Assembly: GCA_946220865.1 (NCBI GenBank)
Contig: CAMJYM010000009.1
Span: 16,939-80,938 of the forward strand
Direction: 5' to 3'
Length of the DNA stretch: 64,000 nt
Source of the DNA: an uncultured Clostridia bacterium
Lineage (GTDB): Bacteria; Bacillota; Clostridia; Saccharofermentanales; DTU023
Position numbers and translations under genes: made by a program. Of the stretch, positions 1 through 9,648 are shown piece after piece. How positions within the stretch are numbered: position 1 is the first letter of the stretch; each line of letters opens with the position of its first letter. The notes under the pieces are model-generated. The model searched no databases. It was not told the origin of the DNA and was given only the letters and a program-made list of their open reading frames with translations.

Positions 1-2
1 AT

Positions 3-125
3 CCATCGCTGCTGCTCGCTCAAAGGCAGGACGATGTGTCGGACGATGTCCCGGACGATGTGCCGGTGCGATGGTCAGGAAGCCTGAATGGCTATGTAAA
101 AATAGGTACAAATGTGCCCGAATAG
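3..125 (+). CDS. C-terminal fragment of an unrecognised protein, cut by window edge
   Basis: An open frame enters from the left edge and stops at TAG 123-125. Forty codons are visible. The part from about position 30 to 64 encodes a four-residue repeat (DDVS, DDVP, DDVP), matching a 12-bp DNA repeat with units starting at 29, 41, 53 and 65. The end of the peptide is not similar to any family I recognise. The next gene starts 47 bp later with its own -10 box between. It could also be non-coding DNA that happens to stay open, because the start is not visible. Confidence 0.35.
   Translation, partial: PSLLLAQRQDDVSDDVPDDVPVRWSGSLNGYVKIGTNVPE
29..73. repeat. 12-bp tandem repeat, four units
   Basis: Units based on GGACGATGT followed by three variable bases start at 29, 41, 53 and 65; the fourth is degenerate. 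Twelve bases is four codons, so the repeat keeps frame in the partial gene it overlaps. Confidence 0.7.
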
Positions 126-140
126 TTTTTTTCGGCCCCC

Positions 141-146
141 TATAAT
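141..146 (+). promoter_or_regulatory. -10 box upstream of the VanW-family gene
   Basis: A perfect TATAAT lies 26 bp before the proposed start codon. No good -35 hexamer is seen at 16-18 bp upstream, so the assignment rests on the -10 box and its position. Confidence 0.5.
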
Positions 147-172
147 GAGGACGGAAAGCGGGGCGGTCACAT

Positions 173-1834
173 ATGGAAGGAAGCAGTTTGGGTTCACGTT
201 CGCGTTATGTCAATAAGGCACAGAGTCGTTCTGGTGGCCGTTCCGGCAGCTCTTCCGTCCGCTCAAAAAGCAGCCGCAGAAAACGTGCTAAAGCACGGGG
301 TCGGAATGATCAGCTGATCTTTCGTATTCTCATCGGCGCGCTGGTTTTCGCCGCTGGTCTTCTTGCGCTTTCCATCCGTTTTTACAGTAACTCCGGCAAG
401 GCCCAGCTGCCGGATCGCGCCCTTTTGGAGATGGAGGAAAGTGAACGCGAAAAATATCGCGGTCTCATTCCCAGAAATGTTTCTTATCGCGGCATTGACC
501 TTGGTGGTATGACGGCCGATGAGGCCCGGCAGAAACTGGAGGAAGAGCAGGCAAAAATCTTTGAGGATTTCCCTCAGAGCACGCTCAAATATGGCAGCGA
601 TAAGCAGAAACTCAGCCCTTATGAGCTGGGCTTTCGTCTCGATATTGAGGCCCTGATTAAAGAAGCGGTCGCTCGTGGGGATCAGGTCTCGGGGGCGCCT
701 GTTCAACTTAAAGATCACTTTCGTGCGGATGACGCTGCTTTTGACGAGATGTTCCAGCAGCTCCGGGAAGAGGTTAATCAAAAAGGCAAAGATGCCAAAG
801 CAACAGGCTTTTCAACAGAAACGCTGAAATTCACTTTTGAAAAAGAAAAAGAAGGTCGCCAGCTTAAAGAGGAAGAAGCCAAACCTTTGCTTCGCGATCT
901 TGTGGATAAAGAGGACTGGGGCAGAGAAATCGATTTGCCGATTGAGCTGACGAAGCCGGGCCGTACCGCCGAAGAAATGCAAAAAATGCTCGGCCATGTG
1001 GCCGGAGCCGCTACGCCCATTCTGAGCTATTCACCCGCGCGTAACACCAACGTTCAGATCGCGGCAGACCGCCTTGGCGGCATTGTTATTGAGCCGGGGG
1101 AATCCATTTCCTACGAAAAGATTGTGGGCCCTTATACTGAAGAAAACGGCTACAAAGAGGCCGGAATTCAGGATATGTATGGCAATGACAGCCTGGGTAT
1201 TGCCGGAGGGCTCTGTCAGCCCAGCACGACCCTCTACCAGGCGGCCGTGCGCTCGAACCTGGAGATCAAGGTTCACAACTTCCACTCCACGCCGGTGCTC
1301 TACTGCCCCCTCGGCACAGACGCCATGGTCGCTCCTGGCGCCGATCTGGTTATTTATAACCCGAGCGAATATCCCTATGCGATCAGCTCTTATTTTGACG
1401 GCTCGCAGCTGGCCTTCGATTTTTATGGCCCGCCGAACCCGGACAATGCCGTGATTGATCTTTACGTCGAAGAACTGGAAAAATGGGATTCTGATGAAAA
1501 GCCGATGGTGACCCGTGACGCCAGCGTGCCCATTGACGAAAGCTCGGAAAAGGTGAAACCCCGCCAAAACCGGCACGTCAAAGTTTACCGAACCTTTACT
1601 GTCAACGGTGAGGTGGTCAAATCGGAACTCATGTACGATCACGTCTACCCAGGTTCCGGCGGCGTTGTGGCCCTTAACCCGAATACCCGTACCGGTGCCG
1701 ATGGTCAGATTGAAAAACAGACAGAGACGATGCCTTCTGTTATTGCCCCAGACACGATGTATCCCAATGGCTTGCCCTATAGCCCTCTCGGCCCGCTCAC
1801 CCCGGTGCCCGTGCAGCCTGTTCCGGCGCCCTGA
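173..1834 (+). CDS. VanW-family membrane-anchored protein with peptidoglycan-binding-like domain
   Basis: The 553-residue protein has a very basic, Ser/Arg-rich cytoplasmic tail (1-45), one transmembrane helix (about 48-70) and a long extracytoplasmic part. Residues about 100-250 resemble the YoaR-type domain that precedes VanW in clostridial proteins (segment SYRGIDLGGMTADEA). About 290-425 is a VanW domain, with GGLCQPSTTLYQA and HNFHSTPVLY. The C-terminus is proline-rich. VanW proteins occur in some vancomycin-resistance clusters but are common in Firmicutes without them, and their biochemical role is unknown to me. The ATG at 173 has a weak ribosome site; a TTG at 188 preceded by AAGGAAG is an alternative that removes only five residues. 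Confidence 0.85.
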   Translation: MEGSSLGSRSRYVNKAQSRSGGRSGSSSVRSKSSRRKRAKARGRNDQLIFRILIGALVFAAGLLALSIRFYSNSGKAQLPDRALLEMEESEREKYRGLIPRNVSYRGIDLGGMTADEARQKLEEEQAKIFEDFPQSTLKYGSDKQKLSPYELGFRLDIEALIKEAVARGDQVSGAPVQLKDHFRADDAAFDEMFQQLREEVNQKGKDAKATGFSTETLKFTFEKEKEGRQLKEEEAKPLLRDLVDKEDWGREIDLPIELTKPGRTAEEMQKMLGHVAGAATPILSYSPARNTNVQIAADRLGGIVIEPGESISYEKIVGPYTEENGYKEAGIQDMYGNDSLGIAGGLCQPSTTLYQAAVRSNLEIKVHNFHSTPVLYCPLGTDAMVAPGADLVIYNPSEYPYAISSYFDGSQLAFDFYGPPNPDNAVIDLYVEELEKWDSDEKPMVTRDASVPIDESSEKVKPRQNRHVKVYRTFTVNGEVVKSELMYDHVYPGSGGVVALNPNTRTGADGQIEKQTETMPSVIAPDTMYPNGLPYSPLGPLTPVPVQPVPAP

Positions 1835-1908
1835 AATAACTCCGGGGTTCCTTAAACTGGCGTTTTGCGGCTCAGATCAACTGCCCATGTTATAAGCTTG
1901 TTCTGGTT

Positions 1909-2826
1909 TTAGAAAAAAGTTGTGCCTTTTTTGTAGAAGTCCCGGCCGGGGCGATTGCTGCCGTGCCAGTCACTGCCCGCGCTGACTGGGAGCGAAAACT
2001 GCTCTGCCACAGCGAGCGCAAGGGTGCGGGCTTCGGGTGAGGCTTGACTGTGAAAGGCTTCAATGCCGTCGAGGCCGCAGGGCAGCAGCCTTTCTATTTT
2101 TTGACGGAGCAGGGAATTCTCATCGCACCAGCCATACTCGTGAGGATGAGCGATAAAGGCCACCCCACCGGCCTCATGCACGTGCTGGATGCTCTCGGCG
2201 ACGCTCTTTCTTTCGCGCTGAACATAGGCAAGGCCGTCCCGACCGAGATAACGCGCAAAGGCTTCGCTCATATCCTGAACGGCCCCGTGCTTTATGAGCC
2301 ACTGGCCCATGTGCACGCGCCCCACTTTGTTTTCGGCCAGAGAGCGAAGTTCTTCCACGCTGATGGCGAAGCCCAGCTCGCGCAGGCGCTCAATCATCTG
2401 TCGGTTGCGCTTCTCGCGCGAACGGCCCAGCGTCCGCAGGTAAGGGCGCAGCTTGAAGGCCGCTTCTTTTTTCCAAAAATAGGCGAGCACATGCACTTCC
2501 TGCCCTTCAAACTCGCAGGAGAGTTCTACTCCTGGGAAAAAATCAGGGTTCGACAATTTTGTCGACGCATCAGAAGTGGCTGAGCTCACGAGGCTCCGCA
2601 GGCGGTCGGGTTCTTGCTGAAGCTTTTCGAGCAGCGCGGCAGCCTTAACGATGCCCTTCGTTGTATCGTGATCGGTGAGGGCAAAGGCGCGCAGCCCTGC
2701 GCCGATCATCAGTTTGACGATGGTCTGCGGCGTTTCACTGCCATCGGAAAAGCTGCTGTGCAGATGGAAATCCACACTGCCTTCTCGGGTGAGCCGGTCG
2801 ATGGTGCGAGCAAGATTATCGGTCAT
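1909..2826 (-). CDS. PHP-domain phosphoesterase (YciV/RNase AM-like)
   Basis: A 305-residue PHP-family metal-dependent hydrolase. The N-terminus carries the metal-binding signature DFHLHSSFSDG, followed by ALTDHDT; FIAHPHEY and SAGSDWHG supply the later metal ligands. Length and motif order match the family that includes YciV (RNase AM), which acts on 5'-phosphorylated nucleotide or RNA ends. The exact substrate cannot be read from sequence. Its start codon overlaps by four bases the stop of the upstream minus-strand glycosyltransferase gene, so the two are probably co-transcribed and translationally coupled, although no functional link is obvious. Confidence 0.85.
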   Translation of the reverse strand: MTDNLARTIDRLTREGSVDFHLHSSFSDGSETPQTIVKLMIGAGLRAFALTDHDTTKGIVKAAALLEKLQQEPDRLRSLVSSATSDASTKLSNPDFFPGVELSCEFEGQEVHVLAYFWKKEAAFKLRPYLRTLGRSREKRNRQMIERLRELGFAISVEELRSLAENKVGRVHMGQWLIKHGAVQDMSEAFARYLGRDGLAYVQRERKSVAESIQHVHEAGGVAFIAHPHEYGWCDENSLLRQKIERLLPCGLDGIEAFHSQASPEARTLALAVAEQFSLPVSAGSDWHGSNRPGRDFYKKGTTFF

Positions 2827-3755
2827 GAAGAAGAGCGACCCCCGCAGCGCTCGCTTAAAATGTAGCGCGGGCGATCTTTGCTGCTCTCGTAAAGTCTGCC
2901 AATGTAGATGCCGTGCAGGCCAAGGGCCAGGAGAATCAGGCCGCCGATCAGAAGCTGCAGCAAAATGACTCCGTTAAAAGCGCTCAACGCGCGGCCAGAT
3001 GCGAGCCTGATCAGGCTGACCAGTCCCGTGACCACAAAAGCCAGTTCCAGCAGGAGGCCCAGGAGGGCGATCAGCTGGAGGGGTTTTGCGGAAAAGCCGG
3101 TGAGCGCATCAAGCGAGAGACGGAAGAGCTTTTTGAGCGACCACTTGCTTTGGCCATGCTGACGCTCGTCCACATGAAAGCTGAAACTTGCGCGGCGAAA
3201 GCCTACCCAGGCGGCTAAACCGCGGAAGAAGGGGTCTTTTTCGGGGAGCTGCTGCCAGACATCAACGACCTTGCGATCCAGCAATTTGAAGTCGGAGGCG
3301 TTTTTCAGCTGCATACCGGAGGCCTGCGCAAAAAGCCGATAAAAAAGTCCGGCGCTCAGGCGCGAGGCAAAGGATTCCTTCTGACGGCTTTCCTTGACTC
3401 CTTCGACAATCTCAGCGCCCTCCTGCCAGAGTTTCAGCATTTCCGGCAGGTAACGCGGGGGGAGCTGCAGATCGCAGTCCAATATGACCACCGCGTCGCC
3501 CCGTGCCTCTTCGAGACCGGCCACCAGGGCCGCCTCTTTGCCGAAGTTGCGGGAAAAGCGCAGGCCGCGCACCCGCGGATCTTTGGCGGCAGCCTCCTGG
3601 ATGAGGGCCCAGCTTTGATCCGTGGAGCCGTCGTCGACAAAAAGCAGCTCAAAATCGAAGTCATCCGGAAGCTGGGCGGGAATGCCCCGGAGGGTCTCCG
3701 GGAGTTGTTCTTCTTCGTTGTAACAGGGAATAATCAGGCTGATCAGGGCTTTCAT
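2823..3755 (-). CDS. GT2 glycosyltransferase, DPM1/GtrB-like
   Basis: A family 2 glycosyltransferase of about 310 residues. The N-terminal GT-A domain begins SLIIPCYNEEEQL, has LFVDDGSTD for the nucleotide sugar and VILDCDLQLPP as metal-binding acidic motif. Two C-terminal transmembrane helices follow (around 235-262 and 272-298). This layout is typical of polyprenyl-phosphate hexosyltransferases such as GtrB or dolichol-phosphate mannose synthase, which load a sugar onto a lipid carrier at the inner membrane face. A GtrA-type protein, the usual flippase-like partner, occurs at 59.4-59.8 kb but is not adjacent. I chose the ATG just before the first beta strand; in-frame upstream starts would add 7 to 13 residues without a better ribosome site. 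Confidence 0.85.
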   Translation of the reverse strand: MKALISLIIPCYNEEEQLPETLRGIPAQLPDDFDFELLFVDDGSTDQSWALIQEAAAKDPRVRGLRFSRNFGKEAALVAGLEEARGDAVVILDCDLQLPPRYLPEMLKLWQEGAEIVEGVKESRQKESFASRLSAGLFYRLFAQASGMQLKNASDFKLLDRKVVDVWQQLPEKDPFFRGLAAWVGFRRASFSFHVDERQHGQSKWSLKKLFRLSLDALTGFSAKPLQLIALLGLLLELAFVVTGLVSLIRLASGRALSAFNGVILLQLLIGGLILLALGLHGIYIGRLYESSKDRPRYILSERCGGRSSS

Positions 3756-3900
3756 AGGGCATCTTTCTACGGCCATTGTTTGCACAGTCGTCAATCCGCG
3801 CTAGAATAAAAGAGCTATGCAGCCGCAGCGCGTCCAGCGCGAGAGGCTGTTACTCTGGCACAGAACAGATATCGTTGATTATAACACGGGAGGTTTTTCT

Positions 3901-5853
3901 ATGATAAAAGCGACTTGGAACCATTTGCAGGATATCCCCCTCGAGGGAAAACGCGTGATTTGCCGCGTGGACTTCAACGTTCCTCAGGATAAAAAGACGG
4001 GTGCTATCACGGATGACAAACGCATACGAGCCTCGCTGCCGACCCTTGAGCTGCTGCTGAAAAAGGGTGCGGCGGTGATTTGCGTTTCGCATCTGGGACG
4101 ACCTAAGAATGGCCCGGAGGAAAAATTCTCCATGAAACCGGTGGCCGCCCGCCTCGGCGAACTGCTGGGCAGGAAGGTGAAGCTCGCCGCTGATGTGATC
4201 GGCGAAGATGCTGAAAAACAGGTGGCGGCCCTCGCGCCCGGCGACGTTCTGCTGCTGGAAAACGTGCGCTTCCATGCCGAGGAAACGGCCAACGATATCG
4301 CCTTTGCGAAAAAACTGGCCTCCTTTGCCGACTTCTATGTGAATGACGCTTTTGGCACGGCGCACCGCGCTCACGCCTCGACCTATGGTCTTGCGAATTT
4401 TCTGCCCTCAGCGCCCGGTCTTTTGATTGAAAAAGAACTCAGCGTCATGGGCAAGGCGCTCAAAGATCCGGCCCGCCCCTTTGTGGCCATTCTCGGCGGC
4501 GCGAAAGTGTCGGACAAAATCGGCGTGATTTCCAATCTGCTCAATAAAGTCGACAGTCTTCTCATCGGCGGAGGCATGGCTTATACCTTCCTCGCCGCGG
4601 AAGGCAGGGAAGTGGGCCAATCGCTTCTTGAGGCCGACAAGATTGACCTGGCCCGGGAGCTGATCGCGCGCGCCAAAGAGCTGAACGTGCAGCTTTTGCT
4701 GCCTGAAGATCATGTCTGTGCAAAGGAGTTTTCTGCTGACGCCGCCCCGGTGACGGTGGAGCAGATCCCCGCGGATCTTATGGGGTTGGATATCGGTCCG
4801 AAAACGATTGAGCGTTATAGTGAGGTTCTGTCCAAGGCCGGCACGATCGTCTGGAACGGCCCCATGGGCGTTTTTGAATTTCCCGCTTTTGCCGAGGGCA
4901 CGCGTCAGATGGCCCGGGCCGTTGCAGAGTCTCAGGCCGTTTCGATTATCGGGGGCGGCGATTCGGCTGCGGCGGTCGAAAAACTGGGCTTTGCCGATAA
5001 GGTGACCCACATTTCCACGGGCGGTGGAGCCTCTCTGGAATACCTGGAAGGCAAGGTGCTTCCCGGTATCGACAATCTCGACAATGCGCTGGCGGAAAAT
5101 GGCAAACGCCGCATTGTGGCGGCGGGCAACTGGAAGATGAATGCCGGAACGCCGAAGGCCGCGGCCAAAATCATCAACGCCCTGCTGCCTCAGATCAAAG
5201 ACAGTGAAGACCGCGTGATTCTCGGCGTGCCCTACACGGTGCTGGACACGGCCCTTAAGCTCTGTGCGGGCACGGGCGTGCGCATTGCCGCGGAAAATTG
5301 CTATGTCAAAGATGAGGGAGCCTTTACCGGCGAAATCTCCCCGAAGATGCTCGCCGAAATGGGCGTGTCCCACGTCATTCTCGGCCACAGTGAGCGTCGC
5401 GCCTATTTTGGCGAAACGGACGAATTCATCAACGAGAAAATTAAGGCCGCGCGCAAGTGGGGTCTGCGCCCCATCGTCTGTGTCGGTGAGAGCCTGGAAC
5501 AGCGCGAAGCGGGCCAGACCTTTGAGCTTATTGGCCGCCAGGTCAAAGCGGCTCTTGAGGGCATCAGCGAGCGTGAACTCGGCTTCCTGACCATCGCCTA
5601 CGAGCCGATCTGGGCGATCGGTACCGGCAGGACCGCGACAAGTGCGCAGGCTCAGGAGGTCTGTGCCTTTATCCGCGGCGAAGTCGAAAAGCTCTATGGC
5701 CAGCAGGCCGCTCAGCACCTGTCGATTTTGTATGGCGGTTCTGTGAAAGCCGCCAACGCCGCGGAACTTTTTGCGGCGAAAGATATCGATGGCGGACTTG
5801 TCGGCGGAGCTTCCCTCAAGGCCGATGATTTTGCTGCCATTGCCCTGGCCTGA
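3901..5853 (+). CDS. pgk/tpiA: Phosphoglycerate kinase-triosephosphate isomerase fusion
   Basis: One 650-residue reading frame encodes two glycolytic enzymes. Residues 1 to about 396 are phosphoglycerate kinase (RVDFNVP, SHLGRP, GGAKVSDKIGV, NGPMGVFE, glycine-rich IIGGGDSAAA). From about 402 a complete triosephosphate isomerase follows (AAGNWKMN, GHSERR, YEPIWAIGTG, YGGSV), with catalytic Lys412, His496 and Glu568. Phosphoglycerate kinase transfers phosphate between 1,3-bisphosphoglycerate and ADP; the isomerase interconverts dihydroxyacetone phosphate and glyceraldehyde 3-phosphate. The same fusion is known from Thermotoga maritima, at almost the same length. The start is ATG 3901 behind GGGAGG; the frame is open for another 84 bp upstream but without a ribosome site. 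Other glycolytic genes are not adjacent. Confidence 0.95.
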   Translation: MIKATWNHLQDIPLEGKRVICRVDFNVPQDKKTGAITDDKRIRASLPTLELLLKKGAAVICVSHLGRPKNGPEEKFSMKPVAARLGELLGRKVKLAADVIGEDAEKQVAALAPGDVLLLENVRFHAEETANDIAFAKKLASFADFYVNDAFGTAHRAHASTYGLANFLPSAPGLLIEKELSVMGKALKDPARPFVAILGGAKVSDKIGVISNLLNKVDSLLIGGGMAYTFLAAEGREVGQSLLEADKIDLARELIARAKELNVQLLLPEDHVCAKEFSADAAPVTVEQIPADLMGLDIGPKTIERYSEVLSKAGTIVWNGPMGVFEFPAFAEGTRQMARAVAESQAVSIIGGGDSAAAVEKLGFADKVTHISTGGGASLEYLEGKVLPGIDNLDNALAENGKRRIVAAGNWKMNAGTPKAAAKIINALLPQIKDSEDRVILGVPYTVLDTALKLCAGTGVRIAAENCYVKDEGAFTGEISPKMLAEMGVSHVILGHSERRAYFGETDEFINEKIKAARKWGLRPIVCVGESLEQREAGQTFELIGRQVKAALEGISERELGFLTIAYEPIWAIGTGRTATSAQAQEVCAFIRGEVEKLYGQQAAQHLSILYGGSVKAANAAELFAAKDIDGGLVGGASLKADDFAAIALA

Positions 5854-5987
5854 GAGCGAGAGCAAAGAATTTCACAACAAGCGCTTCCTGCGCAGACCTG
5901 CAAATTGCAGCTGGCTTTGCGCAGCAAAAAGGTTCGCAGATGACTTTGTGCTGAGCTTAAAAATGCTCCGCCGGGGTAGAAAACTCA

Positions 5988-5996
5988 TGTTATACT
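5988..5996 (+). promoter_or_regulatory. Extended -10 promoter element for nifJ
   Basis: TGT followed by TATACT forms an extended -10 element about 100 bp before the nifJ start. The -35 region is not recognisable. The same TGnTATAmT form recurs before several genes in this window. Confidence 0.45.
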
Positions 5997-6095
5997 TATA
6001 AGAGCAGAGCGTGTTTTGACTTGCCTGCCTTCCTGTGCTGTGCCGCTCGCGCTGCCGGGAGCAGAAAAGCTAACGCAAACATAAAGGAGAGAACG

Positions 6096-9000
6096 ATGGC
6101 AAAAGAAAAGAAGTTTATGACAATGGATGGCAATACCGCGGCCGCCTGGACCGCGTATGCCTTCACGGAAGTTGCGGGGATTTACCCCATCACGCCTTCT
6201 TCACCGATGGCGGACTACGTTGACAAATGGTCGCAGCAGGGCCGCAAAAATATTTTCGGCCAGCCAGTCCATGTGGTGGAAATGCAGTCTGAGGGCGGCG
6301 CGGCCGGTGTCGTTCACGGTTCTCTGGGAACCGGGGCGCTGACCACAACCTTTACGGCTTCTCAGGGTCTCCTGCTCATGATTCCCAATATGTACAAGAT
6401 CGCGGGCGAACTGCTCCCAGGCGTTTTCCATATTGCCGCCCGCACGCTGGCTACGCACAGCCTCTCGATTTTTGGCGATCACTCCGACGTCATGGCCTGC
6501 CGCCAGACCGGTTTTGCCATGCTTGCCTCTTCCAGCGTTCAGGAAGCTCATGACCTGGCTGCTGTCGCACATCTGACGGCTATCAAGGGCCGTATTCCTT
6601 TCCTCCATTTCTTCGACGGCTTCAGAACCTCTCACGAAATCCAGAAGATCGAACTTCTGGACTATGACGATCTGAAAGGTCTAGTCGACATGAAAGCGGT
6701 GGAAGCTTTCCGTTCCCGCGCCCTTTCACCGAACCACCCCGTGACCCGTGGTACGGCTCAGAACCCGGATATTTTCTTCCAGGCAAGCGAAGCGGCGAAC
6801 CCCTTCTATGATAAGCTCCCTGCCATTGTGGAAGAATACATGGGCGAGATCAGCAAGCTGACCGGCCGCGAATATAAACTCTTCAACTACCACGGCGCTC
6901 AGGATGCCGAACGCGTCATTATCTGCATGGGCTCGGTCTTCGAGACCTGCTGTGCCGCGGTCGATTATCTCAACGCTCATGGTGAGAAGGTCGGCGTGGT
7001 GAACGTTCACCTCTATCGTCCTTTCTCCGTCAAACATCTGCGCAACGCGATCCCGGCTACGGCGAAGCATATTGCCGTCCTCGACCGCTGCAAAGAGCCC
7101 GGCGCTGATGGCGAGCCTCTCTATCTCGACGTGGTCAACGCCTTCAAGGGCGAGGACAACGCCCCCTCAATCATCGGCGGACGTTACGGTCTCAGTTCCA
7201 AAGAAACGACCCCGGCGCAGATCTTTGCTGTTTTCAACGAGCTTAAGAAAACGGATGCCAAACAGCGTTTCACCGTTGGCATTAACGACGATGTGACCCA
7301 TCTCTCCCTGACCATCGGTGAAAACCACGATGTTTCTCCCAAGGGTACGATTGCCTGCCGCTTCTGGGGCCTTGGCTCGGACGGAACGGTCGGCGCCAAC
7401 AAAAACTCCATCAAGATTATCGGCGACCACACGGATATGTACGCTCAGGCTTACTTCAGCTACGACTCGAAGAAATCCGGCGGTATCACCATTTCCGATC
7501 TGCGTTTCGGCCACACGCCCATCCGTGCGCCTTACCTGGTCGATAAGGCCGACTTCGTGGCCTGCCATAACCAGAGCTATGTGAATCACTACGATATTCT
7601 CGGAGCGCTGAAGAAGGGCGGTTCCTTCCTGCTCAATACGGCCTGGAATGACGCTGAAATCGAGCAGAATCTGCCCGGCCACATTAAGCGCTTCCTGGCG
7701 GAGAACGAGATCAAATTCTATGTCATCAACGCCATTGAACTCGGCGAGAAAATCGGCCTCGGCAACCGCGTCAACACGATCTGCCAGGCGGCCTTCTTCG
7801 CCATCACCAAGGTTATTCCCGTCGCTGATGCCGTGAAGTACATGAAGGAAGCCATCGTCAAATCCTATGGCCACAAGGGCGAGAAGATCGTCAACATGAA
7901 CTACGCCGCCGTAGATGCCGGTATTGACAGCTATCGCGAATTCAAGGTTCCGGCTGAGTGGAAAAATGCTCAGGATGAGCCCCGCCCGCTGCGCGAAGTG
8001 CCTGATTTCATCGCCAATGTCGCCGACGTGATGAATGCTCAGAAGGGTGACACGCTTCCTGTTTCCACCTTTGTGGGACGCGAAGACGGCACCTTCCCCT
8101 CCGGAACCACAGAGTTCGAGAAACGCGGTATCGCCGTGAATATCCCGATCTGGAATCCGGACAACTGCATTCAGTGCAACCAGTGCTCCTACGTCTGCCC
8201 TCACGCCGTCATTCGCCCCTTCCTCCTCACGGAAGAAGAAGCGAAGAACGCGCCGGAGAGCTTCGTGACCAAACAGGGCGCGAAGCCTTACGATCAGTAT
8301 CGCTATCGTATTCAGCCCTCCGCTCTTGACTGCACGGGCTGCGGCTCCTGCGCCAACGTCTGCCCGGCCAAAGAGAAGGCCCTCACGATGCAGCCTCTGG
8401 ACGATCATCCTGAACAGGCTGAAAACTGGAAATACGGCAACAGCCTGCCGCGCAAAGCCAATCCGATGAATAAGAGCACCGTCAAGGGCAGCCAGTTTGA
8501 ACAGCCGCTCTTCGAGTTCTCCGGCGCCTGCGCGGGCTGCGGTGAAACTCCGTACCTCAAGCTGGTCAGCCAGCTCTTCGGCGAACGCATGCAAATCTCC
8601 AATGCGACGGGCTGCTCCTCCATCTATGGTGGTTCGGCTCCTTCTACGCCCTATCGCAAGAACAGCAAAGGCAACGGTATCGCCTGGTCCAACTCCCTCT
8701 TTGAAGATGCGGCTGAACACGGCTTTGGTATGCTGGTCGCCCAGAAACAGCTGAGAGCGCGTGCGCTGGATCACCTCCAGGCTCTGGAAGAAAAAGGCAA
8801 ACTGAAAGAAGAGATTGCTGCTTTCCGCAAAGATATGGATGATTCTGAGGCCACGCTCGAAGCGACAGCCAAACTTGTCGGTTCGCTCGAAAATTGCAAC
8901 GATGAGGATGCCAAAGCAGCCCTGGAGCTTAAGGACTACCTCTCCAAGCGTTCCTTCTGGATCGTCGGCGGCGATGGCTATGCCTATGATATCGGTTACG

Positions 9001-9623
9001 GCGGGCTTGATCACGTGCTCTCCGCAGACGAAGACATCAACATTCTGGTTCTCGATACCGAAGTTTACTCCAACACCGGCGGCCAGGCTTCCAAAGCGAC
9101 CCCGGTCGGTGCCATAGCCCAGTTTGCAGCCGGCGGCAAGCGGACAAAGAAGAAAGACCTCGGCGCCATGGCCATGACTTATGGTTATGTTTATGTGGCT
9201 CAGATCGCCATGGGCGCAAACCAGGCGCAGACGCTGAAAGCCCTGCGCGAGGCCGAAGCCTACAAAGGACCTTCGCTCGTCATCGCTTACGCTCCCTGCA
9301 TTAACCATGGTATCCGCGGCGGCATGACCGTCTCCCAGACCCGCGAAAAAGATGCGGTTGAGACCGGCTACTGGCATCTCTATCGCTACAACCCGGATCT
9401 CAAGAAGGAAGGCAAGAATCCCTTCACGCTGGATTCCAAGGCCCCGACGCGTCCGTACACCGACTTCCTGAAGCAGGAAGTACGCTATACCTCGCTGGCT
9501 AAGAAGTTCAGCGAAGAAGAAGTCAACGCGATCTTCGAGCACGCCCATGAGGCCGCAGATGAGCGCTATGAGAGCTATCTGCGCATGGCCAGATACGGCG
9601 GTCCGCTGGAAGAAGAAAAATAG
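6096..9623 (+). CDS. nifJ: Pyruvate:ferredoxin (flavodoxin) oxidoreductase, single chain
   Basis: This 1175-residue enzyme oxidises pyruvate with coenzyme A to acetyl-CoA and CO2 and passes electrons to ferredoxin or flavodoxin. The domain order is the usual single-chain one: N-terminal pyrimidine-binding part (GIYPITPSSPMADYVDKW), a second transketolase-like part, a gamma-type domain, two 4Fe-4S motifs (CIQCNQCSYVCPHA and CTGCGSCANVCPA), then the C-terminal thiamine diphosphate domain with a further cysteine motif CAGCGETPY and GGDGYAYDIGYGG. The ATG is preceded by AAAGGAGAG. It is monocistronic, between an extended -10 box and a strong terminator. Reduced ferredoxin from this reaction is the substrate of the Rnf complex encoded 5 kb downstream. 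Confidence 0.97.
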   Translation: MAKEKKFMTMDGNTAAAWTAYAFTEVAGIYPITPSSPMADYVDKWSQQGRKNIFGQPVHVVEMQSEGGAAGVVHGSLGTGALTTTFTASQGLLLMIPNMYKIAGELLPGVFHIAARTLATHSLSIFGDHSDVMACRQTGFAMLASSSVQEAHDLAAVAHLTAIKGRIPFLHFFDGFRTSHEIQKIELLDYDDLKGLVDMKAVEAFRSRALSPNHPVTRGTAQNPDIFFQASEAANPFYDKLPAIVEEYMGEISKLTGREYKLFNYHGAQDAERVIICMGSVFETCCAAVDYLNAHGEKVGVVNVHLYRPFSVKHLRNAIPATAKHIAVLDRCKEPGADGEPLYLDVVNAFKGEDNAPSIIGGRYGLSSKETTPAQIFAVFNELKKTDAKQRFTVGINDDVTHLSLTIGENHDVSPKGTIACRFWGLGSDGTVGANKNSIKIIGDHTDMYAQAYFSYDSKKSGGITISDLRFGHTPIRAPYLVDKADFVACHNQSYVNHYDILGALKKGGSFLLNTAWNDAEIEQNLPGHIKRFLAENEIKFYVINAIELGEKIGLGNRVNTICQAAFFAITKVIPVADAVKYMKEAIVKSYGHKGEKIVNMNYAAVDAGIDSYREFKVPAEWKNAQDEPRPLREVPDFIANVADVMNAQKGDTLPVSTFVGREDGTFPSGTTEFEKRGIAVNIPIWNPDNCIQCNQCSYVCPHAVIRPFLLTEEEAKNAPESFVTKQGAKPYDQYRYRIQPSALDCTGCGSCANVCPAKEKALTMQPLDDHPEQAENWKYGNSLPRKANPMNKSTVKGSQFEQPLFEFSGACAGCGETPYLKLVSQLFGERMQISNATGCSSIYGGSAPSTPYRKNSKGNGIAWSNSLFEDAAEHGFGMLVAQKQLRARALDHLQALEEKGKLKEEIAAFRKDMDDSEATLEATAKLVGSLENCNDEDAKAALELKDYLSKRSFWIVGGDGYAYDIGYGGLDHVLSADEDINILVLDTEVYSNTGGQASKATPVGAIAQFAAGGKRTKKKDLGAMAMTYGYVYVAQIAMGANQAQTLKALREAEAYKGPSLVIAYAPCINHGIRGGMTVSQTREKDAVETGYWHLYRYNPDLKKEGKNPFTLDSKAPTRPYTDFLKQEVRYTSLAKKFSEEEVNAIFEHAHEAADERYESYLRMARYGGPLEEEK

Positions 9624-9648
9624 TCTGAGCGTTCAGCTTTCAAAGCAG

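Noticed and set aside
5898..5912. CTGCAA-A-TTGCAG inverted repeat after pgk-tpiA as a terminator
   Set aside because: The stem is AT-containing and only six pairs, with no T-run after it.
7167..9548. 793-codon open frame on the strand opposite nifJ
   Set aside because: It mirrors a certain, highly conserved gene and its translation resembles no known protein; long antisense frames arise from codon bias. The same holds for the frame opposite pgk-tpiA at 4408-5865.
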